Assembly (NCBI RefSeq): GCF_963583255.1
Contig: NC_084818.1
Span: 14,386,222 to 14,450,221, forward strand
DNA length: 64,000 nucleotides
From: Pyrus communis
Lineage: Eukaryota; Streptophyta; Magnoliopsida; Rosales; Rosaceae
Reading direction: 5' to 3'
Position 1 is the first letter of the stretch; the number at the start of each line of letters is the position of its first letter. Below the pieces are notes generated by a model. The model saw only the letters and a program-made list of their open reading frames with translations, searched no databases and was not told where the DNA came from. This document shows positions 44,983-57,105 of this stretch, piece after piece. Made by a program: the position numbers and the translations under genes.

Positions 44983-47900
44983 TCATGCCTGGCACATGCA
45001 GTCCGGAGCAGGATACGTGTATATGGACTGCTTAGGCTTTCTAATCCTGATTTGTCCTTGCCTGTTTTCGTGCCCTTTTACCACCGACTGCTGGAATTCC
45101 GACCAGCTAAGGGTTTTGTTTAGGAAGAGTTGCCCCAATAGTGGCATACTCGGCCTGATGGTCTTCAAGTTCTCGTAAGTTCGGTGCCCTACCTGTTGAC
45201 ATTAATTTCTTCTTCGTCAGCATTCTATGAGTTGCAGAACATTATGATATGGAGAGCATGTGAAAACATATCTACAGTTCACCAAATTGCAGTGAACATC
45301 TCGTGCCTTCGTGTAAGGATGGGTGCTCAAAGACATTATGCAGGTGAGTGACTACCCTCACAAGTTGAAAGTACCAGCCATGGCAACAGGAATATATGAC
45401 ATCATAGAATTGATAAAAAAAAATTTATTTGGAAGTCTTACCAGTGCATTGTGCATGTTTCCTGGGGAAGCAGATATGAAGATATCGCTGTGCATGCTAA
45501 CGTAGTAATCAACCGCTGCTAACAGAGAAGCCTTTCCTTTGATTTGGGCCCGTTCTTCTGAAGAAGCAAGGCTCTTTTTATCTTCCATAAGTGGAAACAC
45601 TTTTCGCAAAGTAGCAATCCTAGCTTCCCCACCGTATACCTGAAGAAAACAAAACGAAATTGCGAATTAGACCTATGGTAACCAGAAACATTAGATTTGA
45701 ATTTCCTAACTGATATTTGCCCATTCACTGGATGAGACTTGGCTGACATGAGTTGGATATAAGGAACACTAATAACCTTGTGGGAAGCAAGATAGAGGCG
45801 GGTATTGTTGTCAAATCCTAAAGCCGCAAGAAGCAATCCAATCTCTTCTGGAGTTAATGGACAACGCCCCTGACTCCTCAGCTCCTCGTCCGTGAACTGG
45901 GAGTTAAGGACTCTTCCCTGCCAGATCACTTGTCGGTATTTGGCCAGAGCCAATTTTTCAGCTTTTCCACCTCCAAAATCACAGGCCGAATGGGCTGCCA
46001 TATCCTGCAGAACGAAAAATAAATCCAGAACATAATTTCCATATTGCAAACACAAAATTTTCATACTTTTCAACAGTTACAAATCAATTGTAAGTTGTTA
46101 AAGTGGCACATAATGTGTTACAAATACAATCTGTCCATTGTTTGTGTACCGCAGAACATAAAATACTGCAAGTTAGACATCGATTGTTTACATATAGCAG
46201 TTCCATCCACCAGCAATGCCAGAATTTCACTGTGCACGACACAAATTTTGGGGAAAAATAAAGGAGTCAATCTAAATGGATGTGAATCAAATTATGAGGG
46301 GCAAACCTTATCAAACCGTAGATGCAGCACAACAAATTTCCCTGCCCCTTGCTTGTCATTCACATTAGGCATCTCCTGCAAATAATTGGAACTAGCTCCC
46401 CCACTTTTGCTAGAAGGATATCTAAGACGGCTGACCAGAGCATCTCCAAGAGCTCTAATATGAGGGACAAACTCTAATGCTTGAAAGTTGACCTTACAGC
46501 GTAGTCGTTGGATGTCCATAGGCAAGTTGTCAAATGTCAGGCGGTGCGAGAATGGGGCAATAGCTGCTATTCCATAACTGAACCACATACAATTCAGCAT
46601 ATATGAAATTTAAGATATGAAGCCATAGTTTTCCATTGACTTCAACAGCTACTAAAGGTCTGAAAATTAAACAAGAAGAACACTATAATTTAAGCCAACA
46701 AGTTCAGGTGACACTGACCTCTGAACTAGGGGCAATACATTCTCTAGATACCAGTTTGCTGAAGCATGGACAGGTGCTGTCTTAACTCTCGTAGCTCGGA
46801 TGGCAGTTGCATAGTACTCCCTTGTGCTCCACGAGAAATCAGAAGGGAGCTCTTTAACTATTCTAATATCATCCTTCAATACATTAATGAAATGATCAAC
46901 ATCAAATATATCCATGAAGGAGCTGCAGAGAAAAGAACCGGTAGAAGAATAAGTACCAATAAGGATTCAAGAGATAAAGACATGTATAATGCAAATATAA
47001 ATCAACGTTTGCTTCTACAAATACCTTGAATCTCGCCATACAGGATTCACTTCAAGGTACGGGATCACAAGGGTTGCATTCAGTATTTTAGCAACTGCTA
47101 CTGCATCACATATCTACAAATAAAATAATTTTAAGAACTAGCCAGGTGGTTATACACAACTTTGAAACAGATACAAGTTGGATGAATTACAAACTTTTAA
47201 GACCTACCCCCATCCTCTGCTGGTTCAGCCCTCCATCAAGAAAAACTTGGATAAATCCCTCAGATTTTTCCGGTAATGCTGCATGAGATAAAAGAATCAA
47301 TTGCGAAAAAGTAGCACTTAACATTGTAAAACACATTAGTTCTGCAACCTACAGTAAAACTACTTTAGATACAGAGACATAACCAAAGTAACGCTGTTTT
47401 CCGTAAACACTCACAAGGGGCAACTGATGATTCTGCACAAGGTTTCCATGATTCCTTAGCCAATGGTGTCCATAGATCCGAGAGTTCCCCTTCTGACTAC
47501 ACAAGGTAAAGATTTTTTTTTTTAATCTTTTCAGTCTAATTTTATGCGTACAAATCAGTCAAACTAATAAACTCTTACTCACAGTTTGGCGTTGTAAAGC
47601 ACTCTTGAGAAGGCGTAGGTGCTTAGATTTTGGAACATTCCACTCCTGAAAAGTCGACTTCGTCATCACATCAAGCCCCTAAAAGAAAAGCAGTATTTAA
47701 ATGATCCTGATCTTTGCAACAGGTGGGAAATGCACTTATATATCACTAATGGCACACATATCTACTTGCACAAACATCGCATAACAATTGATGGGCGCCT
47801 CGGCATTTCGTTTTTGTAAATTTTAAGGCCCTTCCTATTCTTACAAGTACAAACAATGTGTTCATGATCCCAAGCATACAAAACAATTTCCATCTTAACC

Positions 47901-48484
47901 TCGCTTGGCGCCATTCACGGGTCCCAAAATTTCTAGCGGAGTTAATCAAATTTCATCAATGTAACAACTTTTTAATTCAGCTTAGTGCCTAACCCAACAA
48001 GTATAAGCGTTATTTGGAGTAGTTCCGACATCATAAGACCGACTCATGCTCTAGCTCTAGCATGTACGCCTTAATTGCTATGATAATCTTTGTTCCTCAG
48101 TTTGTCGGTGATCGAATTTACAAGAAAAATGGCAGCAGCAAACAAATCAAAGCAAAAACTGCATGCAATCCCTCTAAGAAAAGGAAATTACCGTGTTGTA
48201 CAGCATTAGTAAATTGAACAATAACCAAAACCACTAGAAAAAGGCCAGAAAATCCCTCTAAGAAAAAGCAGGAAAACCTCGTTACCACTTACCGAGTACG
48301 TGGAAGGGGAAGTATAATCCAAGGAAAACAGGTAATTAAAGAAGAGGAAGAAACATACCGAGTACATGGAAGGAGAAGCATGGCCCAACGGACTGAACAA
48401 AGTGGGCAAGAAAACTGGGAGGAGAAGGAGCAGAAGAGCACCGAGAGCTCCTCCTCTGGGAGAAAACTGAAACTGGACCACCAT
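44983..48484 (-). CDS. O-fucosyltransferase family protein (GT106/DUF246), 524 aa
   Basis: Ten exons on the complement: 48359-48484, 47583-47678, 47415-47496, 47208-47278, 47025-47113, 46719-46922, 46307-46577, 45777-46004, 45442-45639 and 44983-45192, total 1575 nt with consistent phases. The N-terminus has a hydrophobic signal anchor (residues about 12-31, GALGALLLLLLPVFLPTLF), giving a type II Golgi topology. The family motifs follow: FLDGGLNQQRMGICDAVAVA (about 114-133), NPVWRDSSSFMDIFD (147-161), ATAIRATRVKTAPVHASANW and the nucleotide-sugar motif HLRFDKDMAAHSACDF (about 308-323). Later come SMHSDIFISASPGNM and the C-terminal YTYPAPDCMC. Members transfer sugars to cell-wall polymers or proteins; the acceptor here is unknown. 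Exon 1 has a duplicated donor that can add 22 residues in frame. Confidence 0.92.
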
Positions 48485-48558
48485 TGTTCCAAAACTTCAA
48501 TCTGAAAACTAAAATCTGGGTTTTGCTCTGCACTGGAAACTACAAAGACCCAGAAACA

Positions 48559-48584
48559 AGACCGAGACCGAGACCGAGACCGAG
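48559..48584. repeat. GACCGA hexamer repeat
   Basis: Four tandem AGACCG units followed by AGGG, about 75 bases upstream of the O-fucosyltransferase start, so probably within its 5' UTR or core promoter. Confidence 0.85.
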
Positions 48585-48746
48585 GGAATAACGCGACTAT
48601 AAATGTAGCGGCCTACAAAGCAGATGGGAGAGCGAGCGAGAGAGTAAAGGCACTTTGAGAGGACACCTGGACTGCTTGCTTTGTAGTTTGGATTGATAAG
48701 CGTGTCACTCTCAGAGATAAAGAGCCTTTTTTTTTTTTTTTTTTTT

Positions 48747-48916
48747 AAGGGCTTTTAATCGAATAAAAAATAATGAAAATACTTTGGAAATTTTAAGTTT
48801 TAAGAAAAATGACAAAATAAAGAGTAAAGTAAATAGTATCATGATTAATTTTTTAGTGTAAAAATATGATTTTTCGTTAAAGTAAATAATACCATAAACT
48901 TTTCGTTAAAGTTCCA
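48747..48916 (-). mobile_element. Short non-coding element, Maleae-type, copy 2
   Basis: Inverse-orientation copy of 28004-28162. It contains GAGTAAAGTAAATAGTATCA, TTTTTTAGTGTAAAAATATG and CGTTAAAGTTCC in the complementary order. One interior segment (TTTTTCGTTAAAGTAAATAAT) is retained better than the rest. Confidence 0.6.
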
Positions 48917-49572
48917 ATAAAAAAAAATTGCAAAACAGAGTGCTTTTGTTTGCTTTCGGACCCCTCTGTTTAGTTAAACACATAGTCCCCATTGCTTTCC
49001 AAAATAAAAAAAAAACCCAAGGGCGGCTTGTGGTTACCTTCCAATTTATATTTTTAATACAAATATATAAACAAAAACCCTAAATTTCTTTTTTTCTGTA
49101 AAAAAATAATAAAAAAAATTACCATACAAAGATTAATTGTCACACACGTAAATGTGTGATAAGATATTAACATTAATTGTAGGACTCATCTAATTTTCTT
49201 TCCTTGGTTTTTTTTAGGGGGAGAGAGTGATGAGTGAGGGGATAATTGCAGTGTACAAGGTTTGCAAATTGGAGCATTGGGTTCGCTTCTGGGTGAGTAT
49301 CTCTATGACTCTTTCATACTTTTTTTAGGGTATCCCTATGACTCTATGTACTTGATGGAATAAGATCTTATCCAAATCTTTTTTGTGAAGGATCGCGAAA
49401 ATTACTTTATCTTGTTCGTTTATTTAACATCCTGCAGTTAGAAATTTTTTTTATTTTTTTATTTAAAATTGAACACAAACAATACTTGATAAAAAGTAAT
49501 CGAACGATGTCCGATAAACAGATAAGATAAAACTGCAAAAGAGATCAGGAGAGGATTCTCATCCGTACTTAA

Positions 49573-49893
49573 GGTACCGTTTGGTACGTGGAACGGGACG
49601 GAACAGAGTGGGACAGGGCGTTCCGTCCCACGTTTGGTGCGCCTAAAACGGGTGGAACGAGCTGTTCCACGGGACGAGTTTTGGGTGAATTTTCGTTCCA
49701 CCTCACCCCCTGGAACGACTCATTCCACATCCGTGGAACACAAAATTATAACCTCTCCGTCTCCTTCTTCTTCCTCCTTGTTTTCATCCGAGGGCATATT
49801 TGCTCCCGCTCCGTTCTGTTCCGTCCTATCCCGTCCCGTCCCGTCCCGTTCCATTCCGTTCCGTCCCGTCCCGTCTGCATACCAAACGATACC
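49573..49893. mobile_element. MITE with GGTACCGTTTGGTA termini and CCCGT repeats
   Basis: The left end GGTACCGTTTGGTACG and the inverted right end CATACCAAACGATACC are imperfect inverted repeats. TAA flanks both sides (49570-49572, 49894-49896), suggesting a PIF/Harbinger-type target duplication. The interior contains inverted GGAACGGGACGG and CCGTCCCGTTCC blocks, so most of the element can fold back on itself. It has no coding capacity. Length 321 bp. Confidence 0.75.
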
Positions 49894-50587
49894 TAATAGA
49901 TTGGCTTTTGGTGCTCCAGCCAGGCAGCACCGACACTACAGTCAGTTAGTAACTGTTCAAATTTTACATGGATGGAACTGGGAATTACATCACATGGGAT
50001 GTTTCGGTTCTTCCAATCCAACGGCTTCGTGTATGTTATTTCTGCATGTTGTAGGTATATAGAATAGAATGATCTTTCTAACCTAGATTGGAAGGATTAA
50101 TTTCGTTTAGCACTACAATTAACAATATTTCTCTGCATTTATAGGTAAGAATTTTTAGATTTGAATATTTGGAGTAACGGGATCAGATCCATTAGTATAT
50201 AATATATCTTTGTATAAAAAAAATAAAAAGAAAAATTCACAAAGTGGAATTGAATCCCTCCAAACAAAATGTGCAAATTTGTGGTGGCTCAGAGATGCTT
50301 CGCTCAATTGTTCTTGTTTTCTAGCATTTTGGTATTTGGATATTCTCCAATGTCCAAATTTGCAAACCTCCCAATCTTATTGAACATAGCCATAACGGGA
50401 ACTAGGGTAAGGTGGTTGCTTTTGCTTGTGCCTGCTGTTGGAGCAACAAGAAATGAATGCTGATTTTCTCCATTCCTCCCCCTGACCCCAAACCTCATCT
50501 TTCTTACATTATTGTGTTTGGAGAGCGTTGCGGTCACCCGGCCCACAAAAAGAGATTTTTTAGTGTATTGGACACACGATCCAGTAT

Positions 50588-50716
50588 AATAAGTGTAAGG
50601 CACAAAGTTCAGTACAATACAAGTTTAATAATAGTATTTTGGTACTTTTATTTTGGTATTTTTATTTACAAGTGTAAGGCACAAAGTCCAGTACAATACA
50701 AGTTTAACAATACAGG
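50588..50716 (+). repeat. Direct repeat, about 45 bp, two copies
   Basis: AGTGTAAGGCACAAAGTTCAG (50592 on) and AGTGTAAGGCACAAAGTCCAG (50671 on) are each followed by TACAATACAAGTTTAA(T/C)AAT. They are separated by about 30 bases of TTTTGGTA repeats. Confidence 0.85.
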
Positions 50717-52342
50717 TTTCAGGGGGCAAAATGAAATCAAAATCGAGTTTCAGGAGGCAAAGCGGAGCAAATTTTGATTTTCAATGAATAAAGTAGCAAC
50801 TTTTGAGTTATAAGAAGTAAAGTGAAATTAAAATAGACTTCCAACGGATGTGCTAAAAATAAGCCTTTTTTGAAATTGGTTTTTGGATACAAGTGATGTT
50901 GTAAACTTTTGATTGTTGCCACTTCATAGTGAATGAGGTTGTCATACTACCACTCATAACGAAGGAGTAGATTCTCTCCATTTTTTTATTCCCTCTCATT
51001 CCCTCCCCTCCTCTTTGAACCGGTCATGGTTAAGTCATGTCAACATCTTATATTAATTTTTTATTAAAAAAAAAAAGAAAAAAAAAGAAGAAAGATAAAA
51101 TAGAGAATGTGAGAGGAGGAGATAGAAGAAGATGAAAAGAGAAAGAGAACCCTAATCACTAACCCGTGTAATCTAGGGTGTGCTTTTGTAACTTCACTGA
51201 CCATATGGTGGTGAACATATTTGAAACACCTTAACCCGCTGGAGTCCTCAAAACCATCCATTACTTTAATACTCTATTTAGTCGGATGCCCACCCTAGCA
51301 GACTTGACATATTGTAAACGAGTGGTGCTATCCACAACCAGTTTTTACATCTCACACCCGTTTCTAAGTTTCTAACGATTGAATCGAATGAATTAAAAAA
51401 GATTAAGGGACAGAACTTAATAAGGATGTATAAAAAATAGAAAAAGCGTTAAACTATTGTAATGTAAAGACAAAAGAATTGAATTGTAACTGGCCTAACT
51501 CACATTTGAAAATTCTACACTAAGGAAGTTTCATGAGGGAGTTTTTAAGACCGCATTCGAAAAAAGAATCTAAGACAATGGACCTAATAATAATGAGGTT
51601 TAACTTACAACCACCAAAACCACTTAATCTTGGTGGTGGTAATGGTTTCAATGATGTCTGCTGTCACCAAGATGAAGATCTAATATGGATGTTGTTGCGC
51701 TCTGGGTTATCCTGCACCATCTTCTACTTGGTCGTCGTCGGCAAATTTGACGATATTCAGTGATGTTGTTGATATGGTGCCATTATGAGAATCGTTGATA
51801 TCACATCCATACTTGGTACCAGTACCTCAATTTAACATTGTTATATGACGTTAATCTTTAAGTTCACATTATACGTATCGTTCCGTGTATTGTATTGTTT
51901 TTAAATTGCTCATATCATACTTTAATTTTTCCTTTCGTTTAAAAGGGGACTAGCTAATAGCTTACCTATGATGGTCTACCATTTTAGAAGCCGAGAATAC
52001 TCACAAAGACATTTCATTAGGGTCAGGAATCGAAACGTATACAATACCTTAATTTAATACTTAATGTTCCCACCCACGTTTACTTTGGACAGGGCCAAGC
52101 CCATGTTGGGCCCAATTTAGTTGAGATGAGGCCGAGGCCACCTGAATATTGTGAAAATAAAATAAAATAAATATAAACAAAAAAACAAAAAAACAAAAAA
52201 AACAAAAAAGGGAGGCTGCATCTAACGAAGCAAACGTATTATAAGAGGAAGAAGAAGAGGAAGAAGAAGAGAGCTCAGAAAATTGTTGTTCGGAATTCAG
52301 ACAGGAGCGGAGATAACCCCATAAATCCACAAGCTGGGAAAT

Positions 52343-54863
52343 ATGGATCTCAGCCAGGTGAGTTGACTCGTTTCTTCAATTTCTTGCTTACTATTTCCGA
52401 TTTCAGTTGCTCCAGTTTCTCGGATTTGTGGGCCATTCGTTTCTGGGTTTAATGTTGGGATTGAAAGGGTTTTTGGATTATTACTGGATCTGGCTTATGC
52501 GTTTTGCGTTCTTGTTTGGTTGCTGAGAAAATAATGGAAAACGATTAGAATATTAGCTAACATTTCATTTGGAAAATTTCCATGGTAATCTCGATTTCTG
52601 ATTTTCTTTAGGTGGATGTTTTCGTTGATATGTTTTGAGCTTAGTAATTTGTTTGGTTGAGTAGAAAATTGTGGAAAGGGAGAGGAAATTGAGTATCATT
52701 CATTAATGAGGCCTTGAATCGCTACAATTTATACTGAATTTTATTTTTCGTAAAGATCCGTATGGTGCTTGCTGCTTAGAGGAGGTCTAGCATTGTGCAG
52801 GGACTTAATTCTAATCTGTTGTATAATCGGCAGCTAAATCTAATTTTCGAATAGGAAAGGTTTTATTGAAGGGAAACAAAAAATAGGAAGAGGGCTTTTG
52901 TTGTTATGTCACCCGAAGAAAGAGTTCAATTTCAGAGTGTAATATGTCGCAAAAGGATTGAGTTTCTTATCAAAGGTGTTACATTATTTGCCCTTACCAG
53001 AAAATAGATAATAATATGAATGCGACTTTGAATGTGAAAACTTCCCTTTAATTTTGGCCCTTTCCGGTGAACTTGGGGACTCGTTATGTTGTGGTTGAAA
53101 GTAAGATGGTGTTGTTTTGAACTCGGGGACCCATTATGTTGTAACCATTTTTCATTTTTGTTTCCGTTTAGCTAATTCTACTCTACTTTCATGTGCAGCC
53201 ACAAGGGGAAAACTATGCCAACCCGAAGACATGTTTCTTCCACGTTCTTTTCAAGGTCTAGTATCTATAGTTTTCTTGTTTACCGTTTCTTATAAACGAA
53301 AGATTGTCATTTAAATGTGTTGCCTCCTTCACTAAGTAACATTATGTTCCTTCTCTTTCACAGGCTGGAGCATTGGCTTTTTACATACTTTCTGCCCTCT
53401 TTTTTGATAACTTTGTCATCATTTTTGTTGTGACTGTTCTTCTTTCTGCCCTTGATTTCTGGGTAGTTAAGAATGTTAGTGGACGCATCTTAGTTGGGTT
53501 GAGGTGGTGGAATGAGATAAATGATCTTGGTGAGAGTGTGTGGAAATTTGAATGCCTTGACCAAGAGGTTAGTATTACCATCACAAAAATCTGTATTATC
53601 GTTTTCTCTTCCCTTTGTTACTAAGCTCAATGATATAAGAGTGTTTACTGTTGACTCTGTTACCACCTGACTATCATCCAAGCTGATCCTTACTTGTATG
53701 TCTTTAGTCATTGGCCCGGATGAACAAAAAGGATTCATGGCTCTTCTGGTGGACACTTTACATCACGGTAAGCAAATAAGCTTCAATATAACAAGTGGTG
53801 CAGCACCAATTTTCGTTTGTACGATTTTTCATAAAGATTTATACTGATAAATTATATGCATTAGGTTATAAAAGTAGATATTAAAAGCATTGTGTTACTT
53901 GTGTGTTCTACAAGAAGCTGGATGGATCTGCTTGGAGTTGAAGATGATATGAATAGAATTGAAACTGAAAAAGTATTTTTAAAATATATATAGCAAGGTC
54001 CACTGTGCATGTATGTAAAAGGTGCACATAGTTGTGAACTGTTTTATTTTGACGTCTCAAGTTGCTGTTTTACATTTTTGGGCAGGCTGTTGCATGGATT
54101 GTGCTTGGAATATTTTCTCTAATAAAGTTTCAGGCAGATTATCTCCTCGTCGTAGGAGTGTGTTTGACCCTTAGCATTGCAAATATTGTTGGCTTTACCA
54201 AATGCCGGAAAGGTATGGAAGCATTGATTTGATTTTGTTGTTAGATATATGGATATATAGGATATTTTTCTGTGTTTTGTGTCGCAGGATGGATAGGGTT
54301 TAAAAACTATTGGGACAGATTACACGAAAACCATTTTACATGAAGTGCATGTTATGCTGGACGCATATCATGTATCCTATTACAGTGGTTGGTTCGGGAT
54401 TCTACTTATGTTGGGGCGATCTTAATTGATGATAATTGATAAAACCAACAAATTTGGAACCACAAAACCCAAACATAAAACTCAAGAATGTGGAAAACTC
54501 ACAAATAAGACAGAACCCTAAAAGTTTTCTTTTATACCCAAAACATATGAACGGTATGTATAAATAAGTAGATGATATTGTACTATAGCTATTAAGCTCT
54601 CATTCTTGCAGGTAACACGCCTGTTACTCATCACCTACAACTGTTAGATTGGAATAGTTCCATATTTGAAGATAGATTCACTAGTTGGCTTTCCTTTTTC
54701 TTTCTCCCCGTAGTGTTTGATGGGATAATTTGTTTTCATATTCTTGGTTAATAACACTTTGATTTTGCTTCCAGACGCGAAAAAGCAGATCCAACAGTTT
54801 GCCTCCCAGACCATTGCATCCCGGTTCTCGTCTACAATACAATCAGCATTCAGTGTCGTCTGA
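52343..54863 (+). CDS. ECH: ECHIDNA (TVP23 family) trans-Golgi protein, 183 aa
   Basis: Six exons: 52343-52357, 53199-53255, 53364-53567, 53708-53767, 54086-54212 and 54775-54863, total 552 nt, all GT-AG. The protein begins MDLSQPQGENYANPKTC. It has four predicted membrane segments: residues about 16-42 (FHVLFKAGALAFYILSALFF), 43-60 (VIIFVVTVLLSALDFWVV), about 111-130 and 132-150 (ADYLLVVGVCLTLSIANIVG). The family blocks NVSGRILVGLRWWNE and ESVWKFECLDQESLARMN are intact. TVP23/ECH proteins act at the trans-Golgi network with YIP4 proteins in secretory sorting of wall and auxin-carrier cargo (family knowledge). The tiny first coding exon of five codons is typical. A stop-containing alternative last exon could start at 54288. 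Confidence 0.93.
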
Positions 54864-55625
54864 GTCAAGCATGCAGGAAGATAGGAATATTTTGGAACAA
54901 ATGAACTTGTGCAAGAGCGTATACATGATCCACCATATTGACCGGCAATATCCTTGCTTCTTTTTGAGCTTTTGTAGGGATACAAAGACTGCATGTTAAA
55001 GGTTTTGTATTGAATGTTTGATATATACATTGATGCAAAATTTTACATAACTTTACCTTTTTTAATCATAGTTTGTATGATAAAACTGTGTCCAATGACC
55101 CAATATTGATAATTTCGTTTTTAGTTTTTTAAATTTTTTTTATTAAACGATAGATTTGTTAGATTAGATGTTAGATTAGCCACTGACAGGATTAAAACTT
55201 ACACCGTCATGCAAGGGTTCAACACTTTTCCACCACTGTGATAAAAGGGTCGCTTGATAATTTCGTTGATTCTTTTATCATTCTACTTCTGGCGAGGGGG
55301 ATTTAAATTGACATGTTTGTATATCTTTGAATTTGCTAGAGCCCTCCTCTCTCCAAAACTACTTGTTTGGTCCTTGTATTCTCAATGAAATGAATCGTTT
55401 TTGGAAACAAAAGGCCTATGCGGGTCTTGCCTCTTGGCTGGTAAATTCCGCGCGGAGCAGTAAATTCTATCGAGGAGATGGTGTGTATAAGCTGTTTGCG
55501 TTTACGCTTCACAGGTTCTTTTTCTTCCGACTGTCCTCTCGCAAAGTGACGGCAGGTATAACGACCAGCTTTCCCGGAGTTGATTCTTATCCACTATAAA
55601 ATAGCCAAGCCTTTCAAACCGAAAT

Positions 55626-56480
55626 GTGTCCAATGTTTAGGTATAGAGTGATCTTTTAGACCTAATCAAAGCAATGAACCGACCGTTAATACAAGTTATT
55701 TTCAGCTCATAAAATAGTGCAAGTCAGGGGAGAGATCCAAAAGGCCTAGTTAAGGTCAAACCTAGAAGATTGAGAAGCCCAATACCCAATTAAGGATATA
55801 CCTGAGTGGGATATACCTGAGTGCTAGAGTGGACCGCTCACTAGCCTAGTCTGACTGAGCAACATAATGTACTTTCTGACCCCCAAAGACACGTGGGAAG
55901 ACTGATAACTTTATGGCCCAAAGTTTTAGGAGTAGGCCTACTCAGACACCAATCAGACCACGTGTCAATCACCAATCTAAAGCAAAACTCTAGGACACGA
56001 CATAAAGGTGGTTCGCCCACTGTTTAGAATGACATTTTTGATAAATCAAGGCTAAGTTGGTTGCTTGGTATGTATTGATCTAGAAAGACGTGCCCTAACT
56101 GAGCAAGCATCACTTCACGCGCCGAATGTCGACTGATGGTTAAAGAAAGTTCCAACCCGCTAGTCGATGCATGTGACACATTAAATGCTAGAAATGTAGG
56201 AGTTTTTTTTTTTTTTTTTTTGGGTTCATGGAGGGCCTATATAAAGAGGTGGGAACCTCTTGTAAGGTGGTTGGACGACTAAAGAGAGAAAAAGATAAGT
56301 TTTTAGCTGAACACTCTTTGTAACCTTTAAAATCAGTACAACTTGAGCAACACAATGAATGTAGTCCAGTTTGAGAAGTGAACCACTTAAATCTTGAGTC
56401 CTTCATTTCAATTTCAATTCCAACCTACTAAGGGCTTATTATTTTAAGTTTGTTAACCTATAAATTTTGAGCGTTTGACA
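55626..56480 (+). mobile_element. Possible solo LTR of a gypsy element
   Basis: The segment may run from TGTCCAATGTTTAGG to GAGCGTTTGACA. It contains a strong TATA box (GCCTATATAAAGAGG, TATATAAA at 56238-56245) and a leader rich in short plant-LTR-like phrases (AACCTCTTGTAAGG). No coding domain and no perfect target duplication (CGAAA versus CCGAC) are visible, so the boundaries are guesses. Confidence 0.3.
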
Positions 56481-56744
56481 CCGACATGGGACTAAAACTA
56501 TAAAGTCTAAACCCTTCAAGATGATTTTGCATTCAAAACAACCAATCTTGTCAATAAGTTGTAGAAAATTGAATAGAAGCGAGATTTTTCAAACCACCAG
56601 ACTTTCCTTGCTAACAAACGCATTCAATTTCTCTGATGCGTCCACTGCGGAATCTGAAGGCCACCACACCAAATGGTCACGCCCGAGATCACTTTGTAAA
56701 CACAACCGAAGCAATTAGTACTATTTTCTTTCCTTATTTGAGCT

Positions 56745-57105
56745 TTGAGAAGTCTTATGTTTGGGATGATTCACTCATTCTCTACTGGTTTTCTTGTTCC
56801 TTATCACATTGATGGTTCGGGGAGGAAGGAGAACCAAAACGAAAACAATAAAAGAGTAGCAGGAGAGAAGGGTGCTGTGGTATTTGGATCTAGGGGCGAT
56901 ATTGGGTCAAATGCTCGGAGATCCAATTGATGGTTCGGGGAGGAAACGATAGATTTCCTTGAAGGAAGAAAGAACGATACAACTGAGAAGCAGCCAGCTA
57001 CAACTAAATCACAAAAAAGTACACCAACAACACAATCTGGTGGTTCCGAGGAAAACAGAAGCGAAGCAGCTGTAGAATCCGATACCAGAAACCTCAACAG
57101 GTGAA
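56745..57105 (+). pseudogene. Possible fragment of a hydrophilic coding sequence
   Basis: Two stretches read as hydrophilic peptide. The first is 56811-56930 (DGSGRKENQNENNKRVAGEK, FGSRGDIGSNARRSN). In another frame, about 56944-57105 reads ETIDFLEGRKNDTTEKQPAT, then GGSEENRSEAAVESDTRN, ending at a TGA. Both stretches are preceded by the same string TGATGGTTCGGGGAGGA (56811 and 56929). This suggests a local duplication or a broken gene. No domain is recognised; chance openness of a purine-rich region is a real alternative. Confidence 0.25.

Larger units (their letters stand above)
48485..52342. other. Intergenic region between divergent O-fucosyltransferase and ECHIDNA genes
   Basis: At the left is the promoter and leader of the minus-strand gene, including a GACCGA hexamer repeat. 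Two MITEs (48747-48916, 49573-49893) and a short direct repeat (50588-50716) follow. A purine/A-rich stretch (51060-51140) lies in the middle, and the leader of ECHIDNA with GAAGAG repeats (52242-52272) is at the right. Open frames at 49588-50062 are translations of the MITE; I find no supported gene. Confidence 0.5.

Noticed and set aside
48289..48533. Alternative starts such as MEQWWSSFSF and MQSKTQILV upstream of or overlapping exon 1 of the O-fucosyltransferase gene
   Set aside because: Different frames that do not continue into exon 2. MVVQFQFSPRG joins all ten exons in phase and provides the membrane anchor.
49588..50062. Open frames of 102 and 142 codons
   Set aside because: They translate the CCGTCCCGT repeats of the MITE (Arg/Pro/Ser-rich).
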